Below are positions 44,947-55,175 of a stretch of DNA of 64,000 nt, piece after piece (the first letter of the stretch is position 1; every line of letters starts with the position of its first letter). Under the pieces are notes generated by a model. It searched no databases and had not been told where the DNA came from. It saw nothing but the letters and a program-made list of their open reading frames with translations. The stretch comes from Campanula takesimana. Taxonomy: Eukaryota; Streptophyta; Magnoliopsida; Asterales; Campanulaceae. Location of the stretch: NCBI GenBank assembly GCA_026119855.1, contig JAOWBW010000304.1, forward strand, positions 868,001 to 932,000, given 5' to 3'. The translations under genes and the position numbers were made by a program.

Positions 44947-46341
44947 ATGGCCTTTAACCTTTTTAGTCTTGGTGCCGAGGTTGTCAAGAGTTACGAGAAG
45001 GATTTATCGACATTCGTTTATTCTTTCAAGACCCATCCCAAAAATGCTTTCATCAAAGATTTCGGATTTTGAATTCTTTTTACTTTGCGAACATTGAAGC
45101 TGGATTGGGACTTGTTGAGGGCTGTCGCAGCCTTCTGGGATTGTGATAGCCATGCATTCAACTTTTTGGCTAATGAAATGGTGCCGACTGTCGATGATTT
45201 TGGGGCCATTTTGGGTATGCCTTTGGCCAGTCGGATTGCCGTCCCTAAGTATCACCGCGGTGTTGTTGATTCTTGGGTTGACCTTCTGAATCTCCCTGTT
45301 GGAGAGGTGAAGAAGATGATGCACAGGACCGTTTTTGACATAACTGAGCTTCCGATGTTTTTCAGTTTGCATTCGGAAGATGTCGCGGTTCAGTCCTTTA
45401 AGAGAAATGCCATGGCTGTCTGCCTTTTCAGCGAGGTTTTGTTTGTCACTCCTCTGGGTACTGCGGATGCGCAGTTGACTGAAATCGTGTTGCAGGCGAA
45501 AGGACAACGACTCAGCATAAATCCGCTCGTTGTAGGAGAGACCTTGCATGGTTTGGAAGAATTGCACCGTACGGGCGAGATGCGACGAGGAAGCCCCTTG
45601 CTTTTGACCATATGTCTTCGGGAGCATTTCAGGCTTTATGCACCAGATGGCGACCTTTCTCCTTTTGCTGTTCATAGGCGATGGTTGCTGATCATAGATT
45701 TGACTGAAGAGGGTTGGAGGAGATTTTTTGCTTCTCGTCTTACAGCTGACGTTGAGTGGTGCCATTGGGGTCTTTGCCCTTTTGTGGAGTCGACCTCTGG
45801 TTTTCAGTATGTGGTTTTACCCGGGTTGAGAGATTCTTCGTTTTACCAACCAGAACGGGTTTTGAGGCAATTTGGCCGTCAACAAATAATTCCTTTTCCG
45901 AGGAATGTGAGGCTTCGTCCAGTTTCTTATATGGGTCCGGACTTCTCGAATGAGCTTCAGTCGGCTTGGGGAGATGATTGTAATCGTTGGGCTTTCGCTC
46001 CTTTGCATCGGGGTAGTACTTTTCTTCCCGAGAGTTACTTGGATCACTTGCTTGGTACCGTCTACCGCGGCATTTCTTGGGTAGATGCTCTTCGGGCTGA
46101 GTTGTTAGGGAAGGACTTTGAGCCTAGCAGTGCTTTGAGGTACAAGGAAGCTGCTGCTGATGTGAACAACATTCTAACTGACCCTTTCGTTACCCCTTTG
46201 GATGACTTTTATGCTCGGAGGCGCTCTGTTGTACAGAAGGTATCGGTCCGCATCAGTGTTCCTAGACCTCCCAAGAAGAGTAGGATTGATGGTCGTTCGG
46301 GTGGTCCTTCGAAGGCCAAGAGAAAATTAGATTTTTCCTAG
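44947..46341 (+). pseudogene. G antisense PMD-like gene, type 1
   Basis: Single exon of 465 codons from ATG 44947 (CCCATGGCC context). In-frame TGA at 45070-45072 (codon 42), in a position that is lysine in C. After that it is open to 46341. It shares FNFLANEMVPTVDDFGAIL and GETLHGLEELHRTGEM with the C protein. C-terminus is basic (PPKKSRIDGRSG, KRKLDFS). An internal ATG downstream could still give a protein lacking the first ~45 residues. Poly(A) signal AATAAA at 46454-46459. Confidence 0.65.
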
Positions 46342-46735
46342 TATCCCCAAGAGATTGCAATTAAAATATACCACTTGTTAGGATTTTAATATTTTAATGT
46401 CTTTTATTAGTTTAACAAAATCCGTTGTAATGATAAAAATAATTCAAGAAATGAATAAAAATTGCATCTCGTTAATTTGAGATGATTTGGGTATTTGTTT
46501 ATATTTTAGACCGCACCCGAAGGTTGCCTACGTTCCTCCAGTGTAGAGGCTCAGGTCTCCGTAGTTCAAACTAACGAAAACCATTTTTTTTTTGTGCACC
46601 CTGTTTTTTGCCTAGACCGCCCTTTCGGGTTTTCAATCTAGCGGGCTTCTTTTTGCACGTGCTCTAATTTTTGCCTAGGCCGCCCTTGCGGGTTTTCAAC
46701 CTAGAGTTTTTTTTTTTTTTGATGGTCTTCGTTTA
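46342..46735. terminator. Hairpin set between G PMD gene and G pol
   Basis: CTACG hairpin at 46528-46564 (inner CCTC/GAGG), CTAGA/TCTAG hairpin at 46612-46640 with a GAAA loop, and CTAGG/CCTAG hairpin at 46674-46704 with a GCAA loop, all on the - strand. Confidence 0.6.
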
Positions 46736-49311
46736 TTAGACGTAAAATCTCTTCAACTTGCCAAAGTTGACTTCCTTTGGCAGTTGATCTCCGTCTAAAT
46801 CCACGACTCGGACTGCACCGCCGCTTAGTATCTTCTTGACTACGTAAGGACCGATCCATCGGGGTCCCCATTTTCCAAGGGGGTTCATGGCATTGGAGGG
46901 TGTTGTCTTAGGACCAAATCTCCACACTGATGTTTCGGGGCTTCACCTTATTGTTGAAAGCCCTAGCCATTCTTTATTGATAGGCCCTCGTACGTTCGAT
47001 TGCCCTTAGCCTTTTCTCGTCGAGTAGGGATAGCTGTTCATATCGACTTTGCATCCAATCGACTTCATTGACTTGGTTCTCGAGGAGGACCCGTAGGGAT
47101 GGGACTTCGAGCTCTATTAGGAGTACAACTTCGGAACCATATACCAGTGCATAAGGAGTTTCTCCAGTCGCTGTCCGTGTTGATGTGCGGTAGACCCATA
47201 ATGCTAGAGGTAGCTTTTCAGGCCAATCCCTTCCGGTGGAGGCCATTTTCTTCACAATGGTCTTGATTGTCTTATTAGCTGCCTCGACCGCGCCGTTTGC
47301 TTGAGGGCGGTATGGAGATGACTTGTGCTTAGTAATCTTGTATTCTACCAGGAGCGCGTCCATCTCTTTCTCAAAGTGAGAACCTTTATCTGAGATGATT
47401 TCATAAGGAACGCCGTACCGGCACATGATGTGTGTTTTTACGAATTCGGCCACTTTCTTGGCGTTGAGAACTCGGTAAGCCTGTACTTCGACCCATTTTG
47501 TAAAATAGTCCACGGCTACTAGGACGAAAGATTATCCATTGATGCCAGTAGGGTGTACTTTGCCGATGATGTCTATGCCCCGACAAGAGAAAGGCCAAGG
47601 CGTGGTCATATTGTAAAGCTGTGAGGGTGGAGCGTGCTGTAGATTGGCATGGAATTGGCATTTGGCGTACTTCTTGACTTTCTCGATGCAGTCCCTTTCC
47701 ATGGTACTCCAATAATAACCCATGCGGAGTATCTTCTTGGTCAACATAAACCCGTTCATGTGGGGCCCACATTCACCTTCGTGGATCTCATGCATTATTT
47801 CTTGAGCTTCGGTCTCATTTGCGCATAGGAGATTGATCCCTTCGTGGTACCTTTTTTAGACTCTTTCCCCAATCAGTACATATCGGGAGGCTAGTCTTTG
47901 CAATGCCATTTGAGACTTCTTATTGCTATTCTTGGGATAAGCACCATCCTTGAGGAAATTCATGATATCCACATGCCACGGGGAGTTTTCTTGGACCTCA
48001 TTGATCTCGATACTCATGCGGTATGCCGGACTGTTCCTTCGGGAAGTTTTGAAGGGCTTCACCATTTTACCCTCAGGTATTTTGACCAGTGAAGCGATGG
48101 TGGCTAGTGTATCAGCAAAACGGTTTTTGTCCCTTGGCAACTGTTCAACCAACTCCTCGAGATGTTGACCATACCGTTGCATAGTCGATTCTTAAATCTT
48201 CAACTTTCCAGATGTCTGATTGATGATGAGCAAGGAATCACCAAATACCTCTAAACTTGTGACATTTCTCTCGAGGGCTGCTTCGAGCCCCGCTATGCAT
48301 GCTTCGTACTCAGCGATATTGTTGGTGGCTTCAAATTCGAGGCAGATAGCGATTGGAGTATACATGTCCTTTGGATCAACAAGTAACATCCCTATGCCAT
48401 ATCCATGCTTATTGGCTGCGCCATCGAAAAAAAGTTGCCACATATTTTCTTCTGTTGTTGCGCAAATTAAATGCTCGTTGGGGAACTATACATCTTCCCC
48501 CTTCACTTCGTCACATGGAAATTCGGCAAGCTGATCAATGAACACTTTCCCCCTGATGGATTTGAGTGTGACGTAAGTGATATCGTAGCCGGCGAGCATG
48601 AAATACCATTTGGCTATTCTTGTTGACATGAAAGGCTTCTCGAAGATGTAGCGGAGCGGGTCCACTTTTGCTACCAACTTGATTGGGAAGGCCTCCATGT
48701 AATGCTTGAGTTTTTGAGTAACCCAAACCAATGCAGCACAAGACTTCTCTAAGACAGAGTAGTTCTTTTCAGCTCCTTGAAACCGGTGGCTGACAAAGTA
48801 GATAGCATTCTATTTTGTGGAGTCTCGCTGTTCTTGTGCTAACATAGCCCCTAGGGCTTCATCATTGACAGTGAGATAGAGCAAGAGAGGCTTCTCTTTG
48901 TGCGGTGGAACCAAAACTGGAGGGCATGTCAAGTAATGCTTCACTTGGTCGAAGGCTTCTTGGCAAGCATCGGTCCATTCTAGTGCCACATTCTTTTTGT
49001 GTAGCTTGAAGATCGGCTCACACATGGAAGTGAGTTGGTGCACAAATCGACTGATGTATTGAAGTCTGCCCATGAAACCTTTGATTTCCTTCTACGTCTT
49101 TGGAGGAGGCATGTCAATGATTGCCTTGATCTTGGAGGGATCAGCTTCAATTCCCCTCTCAGTGACCATGTAACCGAGAACCTTTCCTCTGACGACCCCA
49201 AAAGTGCACTTTGCGGGATTGAGTCTCATGTTGTGTTATCGAAGTCTTTCAAAGAATTTGCGAAGATCGATCAAATGTTGACCGTTGGTTCCCTTTGAAT
49301 GGATGATCATG
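46736..49311 (-). pseudogene. G pol (RT to integrase), decayed
   Basis: About 90% alike to A by eye. Visible: RT end (MGRLQYISRFVHQ), Gypsy RNase H, second RNase H (WQLFFDGAANKHGYG), integrase (SDKGSHF in place of SDNGSHF, GAVEAANK) and the end KLKRFYV. Several stops, for example TAA for CAA at 46971-46973, and frame changes near 46927, 47513 and 48443. Interrupted by B just before the YVDD codons. Confidence 0.85.
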
Positions 49312-50276
49312 TGTAGATACCCCGGGGGGACCACGGCTTGGCTAGAGCGCGTGAATTGTCCTAGGATGTCTAACTTGTTTTTAGAGTCGCCACCTATGTT
49401 TTGAGGAACATAAGAAAAACCTATTGATAATAGCCTAAGTTTGATTACGAAAACAGAGATTCTTTGTTTTGAGGTTCGGTGGTTAGATTACGAGATGGAA
49501 GCCCAACTAAAGTTAGTCTTGCTTGATCAAAATCTACATGAATGATAATGTTCTTCTTCTTCTTCTTCTTTAAATCATAAAATGGGGTTTTAAAATAGAG
49601 TTTGGAATGTAGGAGATAACTCTTTAACCGACCTCAATGAGATGAGGTGATCATTAGAGTCATGTCCGAAAATGATTTGGGTGATTGCACTTTGATAAAA
49701 CAAAAGGAAAGAGAAAAGAGATGAAGTTAAGAAGAGGAAAGAGATAACTTTACCTAGACTTCAAGAGACTTCAAACACTTCTTGATGAATTCTTTAGAGA
49801 AATCCTTTGGAAATACTTTGTAAGTGTGAAATTTTAGTGTCTTATTGAGAATGTAAGATTGAGAGCCCAAGGTCCTTGAAAATGGAGGTAAAGGGAGGTT
49901 TTTATAGGTGAAGTGGGATGTTTTTGGTACCAAAACTCAGTCACCAAGAAATCCTTCCTGGGCAAAATCCTGTAAATTGAGCAAGGGAGAGAATCCTGGC
50001 CAGAAATCTGTAACTGACGCCCAGAGGTGCGCGCTTCCTTCTTTTGGGGCGGGAGGCGCACGCGTCTGGCTCCTCCTGTCGGAGGCGCGCAACTCAGAGA
50101 AGGCAATTTTGACAGAATGGACTAGAAAGTCGGCCCTGTTATTCAGTTTGGTCCCTGACGAAGTCAGTCAGGAACTTAACGGAAGTGATAGAAACTAACG
50201 AGAAACACTTAAAATGGGGAGAAACACAAGATCAAATGTGCAATCGGGGTTAGCGGTCCAAGGCGGGGTGTCTACA
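49312..50276 (-). mobile_element. 3' LTR of B
   Basis: 965 bp, TGTAGA/TCTACA ends. Decayed CGCG words near 50027, 50054 and 50082, 27-28 bp apart; TATA on the - strand near 49905. The purine tract (GAGCCCCTCGGCGATG on +) starts at 50277. Confidence 0.9.
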
Positions 50277-50454
50277 GAGCCCCTCGGCGATGTGGATTGC
50301 AAAGAAAAACGCGTCGACGAAAGTTAAAAACACCCGCCGAGGACATCACCAAGAAAAAAAAGCAAAGACTCGATGAAAGCAGGAATTTGAAATTGCGAGA
50401 GATAGTGGTGCGCTCCCTATGTGAGCGGCTTTTGTTCATAGAGGGGGTGGCATG

Positions 50455-50895
50455 ATCCGTTAGGTGAACCTGCCGGCTGAATATGTTGAATGAGGCCGTT
50501 AGTGAACCTTTGAGGACGAATCCGTTAGTGAAATTCGTTGATGAGTCCGTTAGTGAACCTTTGGAGAGGCCGTTAGTGAACCTTTGGAGAGGCCGTTGGT
50601 GAACCTTTGAGGGCGAATCCGTTAGTGAAATTCGTTGATGAGGCCGTTAGTGAACCTTTGGAGAGGCCGTTAGTGAACCTTTGAGGACGAATCCGTTAGT
50701 GAAATCCGTTGATGAGGCCGTTAGTGAACCTTTGGAGAGGCCGTTGGTGAATCTTTGAGGACGAATCCGTTAGTGAAATCCGTTGATGAGGTCGTTAGTG
50801 AACCTTTGGAGAGGCCGTTAGTGAACCTTTGGAGCGGCCGTTAGTGAACCTTTGAGGAAGAATCCGTTAGTGAAATCCGTTGATGAAATATTGCT
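50455..50895 (-). repeat. Tandem array in B 3' region
   Basis: About 18 units of 22-26 bp based on (- strand) GGTTCACTAACGGCCTC and GGATTCACTAACGGATTCGT-type words. A diverged and shorter relative of the array in A (31128-32160). Confidence 0.8.
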
Positions 50896-51132
50896 TTGAA
50901 GCCGCGTGCCACCTGGAGTCACACTTGACTTTTTGAATTGTGGGGTGCGGGCACAGTTGACCGCGGCCAGAAAAATATCCCTGCTGGGGATGAAATGTCG
51001 AGATTGACCCTTGAGAGGGGTATGGAACCCGTGACAGAACTTAGGGAGTTTGGAATCCGTGGGGAAACCTTGATACGGTGCATGGTTTCTTGCATGGGAG
51101 ACTGCATCTGAACCTGCCTGATGATGGGAAGA

Positions 51133-51222
51133 GCGCGCGTCCGGGCCTCGTTATGGGATACGCGCGCCTCGGATGAGTATGTCGGGGGCGCGCGCCTGGC
51201 GCATAAGTTCAGCATATTTAAA
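51133..51222 (+). promoter_or_regulatory. Promoter of B PMD gene
   Basis: CGCG words at 51133-51139, 51161-51167 and 51187-51196 (GGCGCGCGCC palindrome), then TATTTAAA at 51215-51222, about 130 bp before the ATG. Same arrangement as in A. Confidence 0.6.
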
Positions 51223-51353
51223 CAGGCGGTTCACTGTTTTCGGCGAGTTTTCAAAAATTTGAAGAACCCTCCAAATTCCAAACCAAATTTTCGTAGAGAA
51301 ATCACCCCAAAACACTTTCTTGCTGCTCTAGGATCAATTCCGTCACAGAAACG

Positions 51354-53830
51354 ATGTCGGATCGTCAACAATCACCTCCGTTCGAGATGCCACAGGGCGA
51401 GGAGCCCGAAATTGGGGTTGAAGCTATGGACCCGAGCTTGCTTACCTTCCGGCCTCATACCCACATTTCTCACTTCGTGACTTCGGGTTTGGTAAGAATG
51501 CCTCACCTTTCTTGTCAATTTCGGATTTCATGAAGTTCCGTTTTCTTTACCCGAGATATTGCTGCAGCAGTTTTTTTTTTTTTATCATTCCTTGCATGTT
51601 GTTCGTTGCTGCTGATTTTTTGTAAGAAACATGTTGGGGCGCCTATTTTCATGTTCACATACTTGCTTGTACATTGTTCTGCCATTGAAATCTCTGTGTT
51701 GAGTTCATCCGTTTTCTAGCAGTCATGCTGATGAAATTTTCGCTTTTCCTTCTTTCCTTTCAGGAGTGGACCGGTCTAACAGAGATTCGTGGTGGGGCTC
51801 ATGGGCCCATGTCTATATGGAAGAGGTTGCCTGAGAATGTTCGGGCCCGAGTCACAGGGACTCATTATGGTCTTTTTGTCACCGGCCTCCCAGCTTTGAA
51901 GAATGACCCCGATGTGGTCCAGGCATTGAGGGAAAGATGGTGGGACACTACCCATACCTTCCATTTACCCATGGGCGAGGTGACTATGACGCCTACCGAT
52001 TTCACAGCTTTGATGGGCTTGCCGTTCATAGGGATACCTGTCCCTTTTGGTTTGAGAGGGGCTGTTCGAACTCCGGACGAGTTACTGGTTTTGGTTGACT
52101 GCCGGTTCGAGGTCAAGAATTCTCGAGTGACATGGGGACGAATCCGGGCTTATTTCAGCATCTTGATGGCTGAGGCTCGAGGTGTTACTGCTGATCGGGT
52201 CGATGCCGTGGCCCGTTGCTTTATTTGGTACTTGTTATCCCATACTTTGTTTGCCAACGGGGGATCTTCGGCCTCCTTGGCTCTGCTTGACTTGTTAGTG
52301 GATTTGGATCAGATCAGCCAGTATAACTGGGGCACAGCGGGCTTAGCTGCTTGTTACCACGGCATGGATTTGACCAGCCGCTCGACCACTAGCTCGGTTA
52401 CGGGCTTCAGCTTGTTGTGGGAGGTATACCAGTTACTGTCCCTTTTATATTCTCCTTGCCTTGGTCATAACTGCCTTTTTCATTGACTGTCATTAACTTT
52501 GTTTCTGCCTTTTGTCTACAGCTTTGGGCTTTTGCTATCCTGAATCTGAGGGATTTCAAGATTGCCAAGGAAGGCCAGCCCCAGTATCCGGACTGCGCAC
52601 GGTGGGCGTATAAGGAGAGGAATGTGAAGACTGGCACGAACCCCATTAGTCTTACTTCGGCCCGACGGCACTTGGACACCTTGAGGCCTGAGTCTGTTGC
52701 CTTCTCTTTCTATCCGTGGAGATCAGTTCAGCACTGGTTTGGGCATACTCTTACTCCTACCCGTTCTCAGCTTTTGATGAGTTCGGGTGAGTGCATGGCT
52801 CTGTATTTGGGAGACAGAGTGTTCTGGCAGCATGGTACCCAGGTGACAGATTTTTACACCCCCCTCGTCCTACAGTTCCAGACGTTCCTCCTTTCTGCCC
52901 TCGTAATTTGAGGTCACTTTCAGAGGCTGATCGCGCGGCCTACATGGTAGGGATTGATGCCGTGCCTTACATTCACTTGGATCAGGATTATGGCCTCTTC
53001 AGGGAGAACAACTTGATGCAAGGCTTCATGTTTGCTGATCCGAGGAGATCACAGGCTGCTCCTACGACCTCCGCTAGGTTTTATACTACCGGTGCTGGGT
53101 ATTATTTTGATCCTCCTTTGCCTCCTCCCTACTACACTTATTCCAAATTCGTGGTCTTTGAGGAGCAGAGGGAGATTGTTCCCGAGGATATGTCACCGGA
53201 GAGAGAGCCTCTTGCTCAGGCTGCCGTGGTATGTTTTCTGACCATCTTTGCATTTCTCAGTTCCAGTCTTGTTTTTCTGTCCTTTGTATTGATGCAACTT
53301 CCTTTTTCTGTTCTCCGTTGCAACAGGTACCTGTAGCTGCTTATAGGCACTTGGGCAGACAGAACAAAGGGATGAGGCGGAGGCTCCGCCAGCTGGAGGA
53401 GAGGGTGCTAGAGCTGTGCAGGGATATTGCTGCCATGACTAGAGATGCTGCTGGTGCTGTCTCTGGTGCTGCGAGAGGAGCTGCCCGAGGTGCTCGGGGC
53501 ATGGGACGAGGCTGCAGGGATGCTGCACTGGACATTCATGAGGCTGTCTCTTTGGCGAGGCAGTCGCTGAGCAGGAGTCTGAGCCATGGAGGTAGCCATA
53601 GTAGGAGTCTGAGCCGAGAAGGTAGCCAGAGTCGGGGTGGCGCTAGTCCGTCAAGGAGAGCTACCAAGAGGACCCGTCCTGATGTTGTGGTTGAGACATC
53701 TGAGTCTGAGGATGATGATGACGATGATGATGATGAGGATGACGATGATGATGAGGAGACCGAGAGCGGCAGCAGGGGTGAGCACAGTGCTGGTGATGAT
53801 GTGCCCGAGCTGTTGTGGCTGAGAGGATGA
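51354..53830 (+). pseudogene. B antisense PMD gene, type 2 (4 exons)
   Basis: Exons 51354-51491, 51764-52423, 52522-53228 and 53327-53830, lengths 138/660/707/504, all borders GT-AG. The only lesion I see is one missing base in a C run near 52862 (DFYTP), which shifts exon 3; otherwise it would encode about 669 residues. Features: MGEVTMTPTDF in exon 2, the WRSVQHWFGHTL and YLGDRVFWQHGTQ blocks in exon 3, and in exon 4 a coiled coil followed by SR repeats (SLSRSLSHGGSHSRS) and a run of aspartates. The A copy has leucine and arginine codons mutated to stops instead, so the two copies were broken independently. Confidence 0.7.
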
Positions 53831-54312
53831 GGGATTGAAACACCTTTACTTTTGCCTGTAATAACATTTAACATGTATTTACAATCCTAATTATCTTACT
53901 ACTCATTTTATGCTTTATTAGCGACTCGATCTTAGGTGTCGACTCTTTACAAACAAATGTGTGCCCAAAGAATGCTTGTTTTTGGTGCTTGAACTCCTTT
54001 TTGTTGCTGGGATTTGATTTTGCTGCAGGTTGGATATGTTGAAGTGCTTGGGTTCTATTCTGAACTGACAAGGGCTGTTTCTGTCTAAACTGCTGTCAAA
54101 GGCGCGCGTATTGGGCCTTGCTTGTGGGAGGCGCGCGCGTTGTGCAGCCTTGGTCGGAGGCGCGCGCTTCTGGCCTGCTGAATTACTGCCCCTTTCTTTT
54201 TCTGATCAGAATGTTCCAACAGCTATAATTTCGAACCATTTTCGACCAGAATGGTCACACAACATTCTTCTGCAAACATTTTCTCCTCCTAAACCACAAA
54301 ATTCTTGTCATA
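53831..54312 (+). promoter_or_regulatory. Promoter region of B 146-aa gene
   Basis: CGCG words at 54101-54109, 54130-54140 and 54159-54167, 29 bp apart; TATAATT at 54224-54230; ATG 83-89 bp further on. Nothing coding in between. Confidence 0.6.
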
Positions 54313-54753
54313 ATGGCCCCAATGACTTTCTCTTTTGAAGTCAAGGTTTCCGTCCCCGAGGGTGAGAAGTCCGTTCCAATGGTGAACGCCGTTCCAGCTG
54401 TGGGGTCCGTCTCGATGGTGGAGAAGCGTCCGAGTGTTTTTGATCGTTTGGGAAGGCCCAATGACGATGTTGTTGATCCCGTGAGACCGGTGGTTCATGT
54501 GCGGGACTATAGACCCCGTCATTTTCCCAAGAAGAAGAAAGGTAAGGGAAATTCCTCCCATGTGTGGAAGCGTCCCATGGTTGTCCCCGCTAAGGCTCCG
54601 CTTGTTAAGGGCAAAGGGAAAGCCGTTGATGAAGCTCCGTCCCGTCCTAGCGTTTTCTCCTGTCTTGGCGGTCCCAAGAATGTTCCGTCCCCATCCAAGA
54701 AGACTAAAGGGCATAACAAGAAGCAATGGGTTCCCAAACCTAAGAAAGATTAG
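54313..54753 (+). CDS. B antisense 146-aa basic protein
   Basis: Intact counterpart of the A gene at 27290-27730, same length, about six residue differences by eye (F/V, K/N, Y/H, D/V, R/C, V/G). Twin motifs RPSVFDRLGRP and RPSVFSCLGGP; in the second the arginine has become cysteine. Lysine block HFPKKKKGKGN. AATAAA signals follow at 54832-54837 and 54871-54876. Its being open in both copies, while the neighbouring PMD and pol genes are broken, is suggestive of constraint but the copies are young. Function unknown; not recognised as any family. Confidence 0.7.
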   Translation: MAPMTFSFEVKVSVPEGEKSVPMVNAVPAVGSVSMVEKRPSVFDRLGRPNDDVVDPVRPVVHVRDYRPRHFPKKKKGKGNSSHVWKRPMVVPAKAPLVKGKGKAVDEAPSRPSVFSCLGGPKNVPSPSKKTKGHNKKQWVPKPKKD

Positions 54754-54876
54754 ATTTTTCTTTGTACCCCAAGAGATTGCAATTAGACCACTTTGTTTTA
54801 GGATTTAATATTTTGACGTCTTTTGTTGCTCAATAAATCCATTGTAATGGTTTGAATAATTCATTGAATGAATAAA

Positions 54877-55175
54877 AATTGCATCTTGTTATTTGAAGTG
54901 AATTGGGTATTTTTGATATGTTTTAGACCGCACCCGAAGGTTGCCTACGTCCCTCCAGTTGGGAGGCTCAGGTCTCCGTAGTTCAAACAAACAAAGACCA
55001 TTTTTTTTTTTGTGCACCCTGTTTTTTGTCTAGACCGCCCTTTCGGGTTTTCAATCTAGCGGGCTTCTTTTTTTTGCACGTGCTCTAATTTTTGCCTAGG
55101 CCGCCCTTGCGGGTTTTCAACCTAGCGAGCGATTTTTTTTTTTTTTTTTTAATTTTTTTTGATGGTCTTTGTTTA
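54877..55175. terminator. Hairpin set between B 146-aa gene and B pol
   Basis: CTACG hairpin 54945-54981 (inner CCTCC/GGAGG), CTAGA/TCTAG hairpin 55029-55059 (GAAA loop) and CTAGG/CCTAG hairpin 55095-55125 (GCAA loop) on the - strand, then a T-rich run that corresponds to the A run after pol. Confidence 0.6.

Larger units (their letters stand above)
40092..49311 (-). mobile_element. Tat element G, 3' part
   Basis: On the - strand: broken pol (49311-46736), hairpins, one antisense PMD gene on +, tandem array, purine tract and a damaged 3' LTR. The LTR lacks about 260 bp at its outer (left) end and holds Copia copy I. B is inserted at the right, in RT just upstream of the YVDD codons. G has only one antisense gene; A, B and C have two. 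Confidence 0.85.

Noticed and set aside
45004..45765. 253-residue open frame on the - strand
   Set aside because: Exactly opposite the G PMD-like gene, no protein family, no promoter; shadow of the + strand gene.
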